Source: Actinernus sp. WN-2022
Lineage: Eukaryota; Cnidaria; Anthozoa; Actiniaria; Actinernidae
Assembly: GCA_030867875.1 (NCBI GenBank)
Contig: JAOWCC010001589.1
Coordinates: 145,487,745-145,551,744, forward strand
DNA length: 64,000 nucleotides
Direction of reading: 5' to 3'
The notes below the pieces were generated by a model, which was given only the letters and a program-made list of their open reading frames with translations, had not been told where the DNA came from and ran no database searches. Positions 43,122 to 52,696 of this stretch are shown piece after piece. The position numbers and the translations under genes were made by a program. The first letter of the stretch is position 1. Each line of letters begins with the position of its first letter.

Positions 43122-44131
43122 TTACTTGCTTTCCTTAATATTACAACCATTCTTTCGATGACCTTTTTTTGGCTGGTGGCACTTTTTGCAGGTTGGAAAC
43201 TTTCGTTTCTTGGCCGGTCTGCTTTGCTCTTCCATGGCGTTGCTGCATGCAGCCTCTAGCAGATCTTGCTCTTCGGCTGTAGTACAAGAAAGCCTTAATT
43301 TAATGCTAGTACCGGAAACTTGAGCGGTGGATTCTACACTTGTAGTCGCAGCTTTTCTTGTGATATCACACAAAAACTATAATAGTAACAACAAAAACAT
43401 TTCAGCAACTTTATACAACATTTTCGTATGTGAAAAATATCCTCCAGCTGGGAGAAGCATGTTTTGATTGAAAAAAAAACATCAACTAAAAACTATAAAT
43501 TCTGCTCGAGTCTGAAGCTGATCGAGCTGAGGTGAGACATAATTTTGAGGCGAGATGACAGCTTGGGACGAAGGTCACAAAAGCAACACATTTACGTCCT
43601 TAGCTCAGAAATATAATAATCCAAAGGTTTCACGCATATTACTCGATCTATTCTGAACTTGGAGAAAAATATCGATCCAAAAAATAACTAAAGTCTGTCC
43701 GACTTCTCCGATTATATTCACATTCATACATGCGTGTTCATAAAGAAACAGAAACATTATGAATGGGACCTCCTTCGATCGCGCGAACTTTGTTCTTTGA
43801 CCACAGTATAGACTTTAGTGTCGATGGTCGGCACTGACCCTTTCTGCAGCACACTCTTCTCTTTTTCTGTGGTTGTTTTTCCTTCGGGAAGTAGGGCATT
43901 TAAACTAAACCGCGTAAAACAAGCTTGGTCAAAGTGGGCAGAGCACAGCGTTGACGTTGCCGTTGGTGTAAACTTGGCTCGATGCCTTCTCACAAAACGA
44001 ACCCACAGGTTTCTAGTCTTGCTGTCCTTCGGGAAAAGGTGTAAGGATATACCAGGCGTGCTTGAACGGTTGGTACAACTCACATTTCCCTACCCGCCGG
44101 CCACGCAAAACTTGCCTCCACGCTTCGCCAT
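43122..44131 (-). pseudogene. THAP-domain protein with zinc-knuckle-like tail
   Basis: Exon 1 starts at ATG 44131 (MAKRGGKFCVAGG), meets a TAG at 44090-44092, and continues in frame as GNVSCTNRSSTPGISLHLFP, LWVRFVRRHRAKF and STLCSAHFDQACF, a C2CH THAP finger (C..C..C-x2-H), to about 43760. A second coding block, 43373-43122, is acidic and then basic (RPAKKRKFPTCKKC) with HQPKKGHRKNGC, a Cys/His cluster that may bind zinc. A plausible acceptor (attatag) lies near 43384. THAP fingers bind transposon ends and promoters; here the gene is about 250 bp inside the right TIR, reading inwards. The TAG within the finger makes it a pseudogene unless read-through occurs. Confidence 0.65.
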
Positions 44132-44358
44132 TTGCAAGAACTGACTGGGAAATTGTGAGATCTCCTGCGCTGTGTAACACGTGTGACGTCACACGCATAT
44201 TAATTAGGCAATAAAATTGTCACACTTTTTAGATCAAAACCGGCATGTTCGCGTCAAGAAAAGGCACCGAAATGTTTTAGCTTAAACGGAAAAAACGTAT
44301 TTTTCGATCGATTAGATACTAAACTTTCATTTTATGGCTATTTCAACGATTCTTGAAA

Positions 44359-44380
44359 TTCGCTTCAGTAGCACTTTAAA
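44359..44380 (-). repeat. Right 22-bp terminal inverted repeat
   Basis: Exact inverse of 36028-36049. Confidence 0.85.
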
Positions 44381-45532
44381 GCCTTTCTTGGTATATCATC
44401 CAAACTTTCCAAAATTATTGATTTCAAAGTTATATTTTAGACAGTAGGGATAGTTTTTATAGTAAGACTTTTGGAAAGCAAAATCAAAAATCACCAATTG
44501 ATCTTTGGTCTATGGGTTGGTAAACCCTGCTAAAAAGAACTGTTGTCTAAAATACAAACAAAAACGTCTCAATTAATATTGTAATATTTTTGAGCAAGTT
44601 AAGTTCAGAGAGAGTGTTATGCGAAGTTGATTTATTATAATTACTGGGAGCAGCTGTAATAGGCCTTTTGCAGGAAACAGTCATGTGCTGGTATAATACT
44701 TTGTTAATGAATAAATTGAGATTGTGATCTCCATTGGAAAGACGTTGCCATGGATGCTGGATGGCAAGCTACATTTGTATCTTTTAAAAGGCTGTTTTAG
44801 TTCAGATTTCCTTGGTTTTTGGCTTTTCGCCACACGTAATGACGTGTGACCCGATAACCAAGCATTTCTGTTGCTCGAAACTAGATGCTTTTTAGCTCAG
44901 TCCGGGTCGATGGTGCAGTGGTACAGAAGCCTGCATACTGTTTGCTATGACATACTGACGAGTTCTAATAAGAACGAAACAGCTGTCTATGGCTGCAATC
45001 TGGTCCGAGCGCTTTTCGTGTCAGGCCTAACTAACCGTAGTACTTTGTGTTAGATTTTTACGTTGTATATCAGCTTTGCTGTAGTCTTCGGACTTTTCAT
45101 TCGTTATTGTATATATTTTTGGCTGCATAGGTCCTCACTTCGGATCCAACGTATTTTTACAGGACTTTTGTCCACGGTATTTGCTTGTGTGTTTTAGAAA
45201 GACTGACAAATGATTTGAGGTGGAAAATAGCATTTACAAACGGGTTTTGCTAATAACACTACCAATCTCATACAATTAATTACCTTGACATTTATGAATT
45301 AAGATTTGTTAGCCACCCAGAACCACCATGTGATTGTGTTACTGCAAAAGGTCCATTCCATTATATATATAAATTATTGCTAGTGACTCAATTATCCGGC
45401 TCCCCAGCACAAACCATGTATAACTATAAAATATGCAAGAGCTCTGCAAACTAAATGTAGTCACTCATTCCTAGGTGGCCTGAGTTAAGGTTACTACTCG
45501 GGGCCTCTTGTTTGCCTTCAAATAATGGTTAA
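44381..45532. other. No gene recognised
   Basis: Flank of the composite element. A short inverted pair, 'tattttagaca' / 'tgtctaaaata', is separated by about 110 bp near 44434-44562. I found no continuation of the LINE seen at 35366-36027. Confidence 0.4.
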
Positions 45533-46077
45533 TTAATGTGGTTTCACAAAACGAGATGGGCCCTTCATTAGTTCTCGGGTTGGTGGTGGTTCTTTCATCC
45601 CCAGTGTTTGTGCAATCTGTTTGGGGTTGAACAGGTTGTCATATGTGCGCTGTGTGAAGCTCCCCTGGAAAATACACCATTCCTTCAACATCTTTGACAT
45701 CAGGAAGGGAAAATAGCTGTAGCTTTTGCCCTCCTTCGCTGATACCGTTGTGTCATTTTGTAGTACTTTCTGTGGCCACATTCAGAACGATCACCCCATT
45801 TCTTTGTCCCACGAAAGAGACTCATATTGTGAGCAATAGCAGCCAACATAATCCTCATAATGAAGTATGGATATCTGAAAAAGAGAATATTCTATCCTCA
45901 TAAATAATATTAAACTAGATGCTATAAGTGAAGTGGAATCCAAAATAAACTATCAGTTCATTTATTCATTGCCTAGAATTACCTTGTGGGAGCATGCACA
46001 AGGGTATCATCCCCCAGTAACATCCACAAAGCTGCATCAAAAGTACAATATCGCTGTGAGATACATTCATCAGTTTT
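45533..46077 (-). pseudogene. Two spliced exons of an unrecognised element-like protein
   Basis: Exon a (46077-45983) reads TDECISQRYCTFDAALWMLL and DDTLVHAPTR and ends at a GTAATT donor. A 108-bp GT-AG intron follows. Exon b (45874-45533) continues YPYFIMRIMLAAIAHNMSLF, GDRSECGHRKYYKMTQRYQR, a frameshift near 45720, then FPFLMSKMLKEW and IAQTLGMKEPPPTRELM, with a terminal SRFVKPH. The intact splice phase and continuous reading across exons show a real gene. I do not recognise the family; its C-terminal pattern recalls multicopy cnidarian element proteins. Confidence 0.5.
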
Positions 46078-47001
46078 CTACATAATAGCCTGAAGATCAC
46101 CCTTGCAGCATAATGCTATAGTTATTACATATGATAATCACATAGTCATAATCTAATTTGAAGTGGCAATGTGCAAATTAGTGACTGACAACAGCTTAGA
46201 TCCAGAAACGAAGTTGGATAAATAAAACGGAATGGTAGCAGAAAACATATCTATAACAAATATACACACACACTGACACAGTTAATTGTTGTGAAAAGGA
46301 CAAGAAATTTCTTTAAACGTCTGGAAAGAACTACATGGCCATGGGCTCCATATGCATGGCAGTTCACTCAAAGATATAAAAAAAGTACATTATAAACATG
46401 TGACGAAAACCTTTTTACTGTACTAAATTATATACTCTCTTGACCCAAACAAGGAATTACTGCAGTTGTACGTTGTAGGTATGTTGTTCGTAAAACTTTA
46501 TGCAAGGAAAACTGGCAGGGAAATACTACAGTGTTGTTGCACTAGTTTCAGACCTACATCATAACTTACCTGTTACACTCATCGGAGATTTCTTGTTGTG
46601 GAGATGGATGTGCTTGTCCAGCACGGATTGGTGTAGACATTGCTTCAGGCTCTACAAAATACAAGAATTCCATTACGACGACTTGTGGTATACGTACGTC
46701 TAGTGGTATATAAGTTCCAGTTTGGATCAAGTATTCGTATGGAACAATAAATTACAACTACACACAAAAAAAATTACAAGTAAAGTTAGGAATAGTTTGA
46801 GCGTATAAAACGAACTACAAACAAACTATCTTACTGTAAAGGCCCCTATTAGACCGTGTGGTGGTACAATGTATTATTTTGGGAGAATTCGCACATTTCT
46901 GCATATTGAAAGCTGATAATTTGAGAGTGAAAATAATACGAGCATATCTTACCATCGACATCATTGGAAATCCGGCAATATCTCTCGTTCCTCGGAGTAA
47001 T
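46078..47001. other. No gene recognised
   Basis: AT-rich, short frames only. Further 5' exons of the gene at 45533-46077 may lie here but were not identified. Confidence 0.35.
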
Positions 47002-47209
47002 TGCAGAATACCCCCTCCTTTGGTTCATTAATAATTCATTTCTCAACTTTTTCATACAAACCTTCTAAAAACCTAACCCTGAAATAATAAGAAAACCTAA
47101 CCATTTCGACCCAAAATCATTCATAGAACGAGTCTAAATACACCTGAACTAAAGTGGAGAATTTAGCGCAGTTTTCAAGCAATCTTTTGAGTGGAGGGGG
47201 TATTCTGCA
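47002..47209. mobile_element. MITE copy B, 208 bp
   Basis: Bounded by TGCAGAATACCCC and its inverse, with an interior shared with copy A at 41489-41669. Copy B is about 27 bp longer. Confidence 0.88.
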
Positions 47210-47619
47210 ACCAAGCCGAAAATCCGAAGAAAAGCATAAACATTCAAGCGTTCGGCAATTCATTTCTACAGGAGTATAGAGCCAAACGGCACGACTTCAC
47301 TTACCTTGCATCAATTTCGATGCCTGCATGGCAACGATGCAACAGAACTTCTGCAAACGCACTATCAGTGACTTTTTCGAAGCGAAGTTGTTTTTATCTC
47401 TCCCTCCAGAGCTGGAAAACGGATTCCCTTACCCGCAAAAACTTAGGCTTTCCTGGAAGACTTGGCCTTCCTTGAGCCCTTCCCAGGCATGGGATTTTCA
47501 AACAACAACAAGTTTATTCGTACCATTTTGGAAATTACAAAAAATAAGGAAAAAACCTGTAGTAGCCGAGTGGGCTAATCGAGACATACATACACATATA
47601 CATATATAATATATATCGG
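47210..47619. other. No gene recognised
   Basis: Two overlapping plus-strand frames of about 94 codons without motifs. Probably chance. Confidence 0.35.
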
Positions 47620-50600
47620 GTATAAATGATTTGTACTAGAAAACATTTAGGAGTAACCACTAATAATATCTCATTTAATGTTATGTTTAAAAGCATATTT
47701 TTTCAGGTATTTGTGGTTTTCATTAATAGAACTCCACATTTTCACTCCTTAAAACCGAATGCAGAATTTTCCATAGTTTGTTTTTACTGAAGGGAGATAA
47801 AATGATTCTTTTGAAGCTAGCCGAGTATTGTATTTGTGTACTTTATTGGATTTCTTAAAAAAACTCATCAAAGGCTGGTGACAGTTTACTGGTATAATAG
47901 TCATACATAAAGAGTGCATTATGGAAAAAGTAAATCGGAGAATATTTAGCTTTTTAAATAAAAGTAGGGTGTGTTCTTTGAAATCTGAAAATGTAATAAT
48001 TCTTAATGCCCTTTTTTGAAGTATTCTAATTCGATTCAAGGTGGATTCATGGGTGTTACCCCAGATGGCGTTCCCATATGTCAAAAATGGGTAAATCAAA
48101 GAATAATATAATTGAATAAGAATATTAATATTTACACAATAGCGAATTTTTGACAACACTCCTATACTTCTTTTATTTTTTTTGGATAGGTAGTGAATTT
48201 GGCTTTTCCAATTGAGATTTGAATCTAGGTATATTCCTAAATATTTTAAACTTTGCTCTTGATTGATTAGTTTTCGATTGATATATAATTTAATCCGGAT
48301 TGTTTTTTTTTAGGAGGATGAAATATGACAAAATTCGTTTTGTCCAACTTAGAGATGGAAATCAAAAATATTTGAAGAATTTTTAAAGTCATTTATATAT
48401 GAGGAATAGAAGAGGCCCTAGTACTGATCACTGTCGAACGCCACATGAAATGATTTGCTCTTTTGAAGACGTACTTCCTATAGTAACAAATTGTTTTCTA
48501 TTGCATAAGTATGATTGGAACCACTCTTTTACAATACCTCGGATGCCATATTTTTCAATTTTTTTTTAATCAGAATTGCATGATTGACCGTATCGAAAGC
48601 TTTACTAAAGTCTAGAAAAAGTCCACACGAATATTGACCATCTTCTATAGCTCTCTGTATTTTATCTGTTATGAGCATTACTGCTTGCACTGTGGAGTAA
48701 CCTGAACGAAAACCAAATTGTTTGTCATAAAGGATATTTTCTTTTTTTTACATAAGCTGGTAGCCGCTTATACATTAGTTTCTCTTGAAGTCTATTAAAA
48801 ACTGAAAGTAGAGAGATTGGACGATAGTTATTCAAAGCAGTTTGAGGCCCCTTATGTATAGGTATTACACGTGCTATTTTAAATTTACTGGGGACAGTAC
48901 CAGTAAAAAAGGAAAAATTAAATAGTATCTCTTAGTGTCTTCAATAGTTTAGTTGGAATACTGAAAGGTCCTGTGGCTTTTTTTTCATTTAGGTTGAAAA
49001 TTTCTTCGTCAATTTCATTGCAAGTAACAGGATAAAGATAAAAGCTATTAGTATGAAGTGTTGTAGTTAAATAATCAAATGGTGTCTTGTTGGTTGGGGG
49101 TATGGATCTGGTTAGTTGTTCACCAATGTTTGAGAAATACTTAGTAAATGCATTAGCAATGGATTTAGGATCTTTTAGTTCTATATTATCTTTTAGTATT
49201 TTAGAAGGTATGTTCATGGTTTGTGGTTTGATGGTTATTAATTGTTTGATTCCTCTCCAGGTATTTATAATGTTTTTGCTATTAGTGGAGAAGTAGTTAT
49301 TGCAATAAAGCTTTTTACTTGATTTTATTAGGTGGCATAATTTGTGACGGTATATTTTGTACTTTGAATTGTGATATTCATTATGAGTTTCTAGATACAT
49401 TTTGAATAATTTGTTTTTAATATTTATTGATACCTTTTATAGCTTTGGTTATCCATGGCTTGGATTTAACTTTAATTTCCTTTTTTGAAAGTCTCTTAAT
49501 TGGGATGTGTTTATTGATTATTCCAGTAAGTTCAGAATGAAAGCTGTCAAAAAATCATTAACATCATTATTTGGAGGATAAATATTTTCCCAGTTCACAG
49601 AACAAACTTCTTCAATTAATGCAGTCTCATCAAAGTTTGAATAATTTCGTCTGTAAATTTTAATTTTTGTTGGAAGAGTAGAAAGTTTGTTGATCACAAG
49701 AAAACATGGTAAATGGTCAGTAATGTCACACAAAATATTACCACTTATGACATGATGTTCTATTGAATTGAAAAATATATTGTCTATTAAGGTTGCAGAA
49801 TGATCAGTTATTCTTTTATTCTTGTATTCTTGCATTAATAAAATCTTCTGTTATTGGATGTGTATCAAAATTCAAAAGATTAATATCTAAATCACCCATC
49901 AGTAAACCAAATTTATTTTCTCTATGGATCTTTTCAATGACTTGATTTATATAGTCCATAAATGTTTCAAGACCAGCATTGGGGTGTCTATAGATGACTC
50001 CACAGATAATATTACGCTCTGAATTATTATCAATTTCAATTCACAGGGCTTCAAACTCTTCTTAGTAATAGTCTAATCCTCTCTTGGTAGCCTGAAAAGT
50101 TTCTTTTATAAAAAAGCCAACTCCACCAGCATTTGAGAGGCTAGGTTGTGAAATAAAATTATATCCAGAGAGTTAGGTATTAATTAACTGAGTTTGATCA
50201 ATTTTGATTTTAGTTTCAGGTAGACCAATGAGAGAGAGTGATTGTTGCAGTTCTTCTAACAAGTTTATTAAATTGTCAAAATTTGCAGCTAAGCTTCTAA
50301 TGTTACAATGGATAGAAGAAAAGGAATTATTTGAATTTCATAGCTATTGTGAAAATCATGTGTAGAATAATACTTAAAATTAGTCTGGGTAGGTAGCTGT
50401 TGATCTACATGTACATCTAGGTCAGAGAGGTGTGGAATGCTGCTAATTGAGGACAAAATATCTAGTCGAGGCAAGGAATTCAATTTGAGATTTGATATAT
50501 ACTTTGAACATAAGCATGTCGTATTTGAGTTAAATGATAAATCAATGAGCTCTGTGTTATCTATAGTATTAAAAGGAAATATATTTGATCTATGCTGACT

Positions 50601-51888
50601 GCAGAGCCAAAGATCGTCGGTTTCAGAATAATATTTCTATATTTTAGAGGTTGATAATGGGCATGTCAAATGATACCAATTATTACAAAAATCAAATTCA
50701 ATGGCTCTGCAGTCATCTCTTACAACTTTAACACATTTAGGACATTTTACTACCGAAGACATGCAACATATATCTTAATTATGAATAGATTAAATTGATA
50801 GGTAGAAAAAATGATTCTCGAGTAAAGTTATTCAATCCTAACTAACATCTGTACACGACAGAATACAGATGATGAATCATAGAAACACAATAAAAATACG
50901 ATTGATAAGTTCTAGCTTCCATAGAGGTATGTTATGTAACGGAGAAGCATATCGCATCAATACTGACTTACAGTATATCAAGCATAATGCAACCATCGAC
51001 CGTGATAGGTTTTGTAGATCACTTTCGCCGCCATCTTGGCTTCGGCTTCTAGCACTAAACTGTGGAAAATCTTTCGTTTTCTGAACTCCTTCCATCTGTT
51101 CCTTATTGTAGTGTTCTTTGCATAGCCATCTCTAGTCATTTGCAGCAGTGATAAGGTCAGCTTCATTTCGAATTTGGTAGACGATAGAGGATTCCGTCTT
51201 TCTCAGAAGGATAGAACCATTCTTCGTCCTTAGGAACTTAAATTCGTTCTCGTTCTTAAAGGATCTTGCCCTGAAGAAAAGTTCCTTATTCATTCTGGAC
51301 AGAATTTCGTTCATGAATATTCTTGAGGGAGCTCTTTCAGTTATACGGCCAAAGTCATGAGTTGTCTTGCCTTTTAGGAAAGGACGCCAGTTGAAGACTA
51401 TATCTCTTATATTTCTGTTCGAGAATTTCACTATTATACTAGCCGTCTCTTTCTTTGATATGCGATGAGCCGCTTGAATGTCATTTGTATTTATGATAAT
51501 ATCTAGCTTCTTACAGAGGTTGATTACCGTAGTTTCCACAACTTCATCCGATGTACGCGGTATGCCAGCTATTTCAAGCATCGCGCGGCGGCCATATTGT
51601 TCTTGGTCGTTCACCGCTTCTACCGCTTGCTGTGCTGTTGTTGTTTTTATTTACTTCTAGTAGCTGCTTCATTTTTTCGTTCTTCTTGGTGCTGACATTT
51701 TCTTTCATGATGTTATCTGATATTTTCCTCATGTCTTCATATTGTTTGCTTATAAACTGTTGGCTGTCTATTACTTTCTTCAACTTCGAATCAATTTCAT
51801 CATGTCGTTTGCTAAGTGACTCGGTTAGTTCCTTTAACGCATATTCAATGGCGGTTAATCGGTCTTCAATATTCTTGTTAGTATCCAT
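47620..51888 (-). mobile_element. Near full-length non-LTR retrotransposon (ORF1 + EN-RT)
   Basis: ORF1 (51888-51132) is followed by an endonuclease/RT ORF2 in several frames. The endonuclease region shows GGVGFFIKETFQATKRG, ICGVIYRHPNAG, FGLLMGDLDINLLNFD (about 50170-49870) and the catalytic-His block CDITDHLPCFLV (49830-49700). A linker follows at 49400-48918. The RT fingers are NNYRPISLLSVFNRLQEK and LFLDFSKAFDTVNHAIL (about 48830-48580) and ISCGVRQ.SVLGPLLFLIY at about 48450-48400. The YADD segment is missing: coding jumps from NDFKNSSNIFDFHL to FVIFHPPKKK. The thumb and C-terminus are at 48159-47749 (YYSLIYPFLTYGNAIWGNTH). Deletion of the active site plus frameshifts make it immobile. 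Confidence 0.87.
51132..51888 (-). pseudogene. LINE ORF1 (coiled coil plus RRM-like), one frameshift
   Basis: ATG 51888 starts MDTNKNIEDRLTAIEYALKE, a heptad-rich coiled coil (KKVIDSQQFISKQYEDMRK). After a frameshift near 51615 it continues EQYGRRAMLEIAGIPRTSDE, ASIIVKFSNRNIRDIVF and IFMNEILSRMNKELFFRAR to 51132. It has the same layout as the relic at 32454-33176 and roughly half the residues match by eye. ORF1 proteins of this kind bind their own RNA and act as chaperones for target-primed reverse transcription. Confidence 0.83.
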
Positions 51889-52696
51889 AATAGTTACTGA
51901 AATGATATTAGATTTGTTTTACCTAGTTATTTCGGTCCATCAATGATCTCTGACATCTGAATTATGGAGGCTGGAAAAAACGTGTCCGCCATGTGCTGAA
52001 GTGATGACACAAACATATGCTAGAAGTAATGTTTATTCAACAGTAATGTTTTTTTCAACAGAAATAATCCATTTTTGACACGAATGTTTAGAAAAATATA
52101 AAAATCGATCTTAGAAGAAAGTTATATATGCAAAATAAAACTTCTAATTACAAATGTCGCTTAAAATGGCGGATTTCTGTATGTGAGAAACTCTAACGAG
52201 GTGCGCAATGCATTCATGATGATTATGCATCTTTAAGAAATCCATGATGAGAGCTGTGTATAAAGTTAGTCACTATCCACGTCGCTTTCCGAGCGGAAAT
52301 TTAGTTCTTATGCGTGCCCGCGATTACAAGAGGTCAGATGTCTACTTTTGCCTAGCAACCAGAGACACGCCTTTGTTCGGAGCTGCCAAGCTCGAGAAGA
52401 CCTTTGTTTTTCGACCAATCATAAAATGGTTATTGTGTGTCTATTTTTACCCAGACCAGGGGGAAAATGGCATCGAAGGAGCAAGGTACAAGCACAAAAA
52501 AGCCTTAAAATGCGGTACAAATCATGTGTAACTCAATCTCAGGTGTTTTAATATTACAACTGCGTGCCTCTAGGAAATGTATTTTAGCTTTTACAGCGAA
52601 GTTTTCCCAAGAATAATGAGTGGTGTCAGTAAAAGAACAGGCTTTGAGGAATCGAAATGCAAGTGTTTCTGTTGGTTTGCGTGTGAGTGCCTAAGC
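51889..52696. other. LINE 5' region and spacer
   Basis: Probably the 5' untranslated region of the LINE followed by unassigned sequence. A 95-codon plus frame at 52244-52531 has no motif and I do not call it. Confidence 0.4.

Larger units (their letters stand above)
36028..44380. mobile_element. TIR-bounded composite DNA transposon, 8.35 kb
   Basis: The left end reads TTTAAAGTGCTACTGAAGCG and the right end is its inverse (22 bp exact: 36028-36049 and 44359-44380). Both sit in a palindromic TTTAAA, so a TA or TTAA target duplication is possible but the exact boundary cannot be fixed. Just inside each end is a TGACGTCA (CRE-like) box: 'gtgacgtcacacgtgttac' at about 36220-36238 and its inverse at about 44176-44194. 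Contents: a plus-strand gene with a P2X7-ballast-like domain, a minus-strand THAP gene near the right end, and a nested, truncated ISL2EU-type unit from about 36890 to 41450. Confidence 0.75.

Noticed and set aside
52244..52531. 95-codon plus-strand frame between the LINE and the N-RAG-like gene
   Set aside because: No recognisable pattern and no splice or promoter support.
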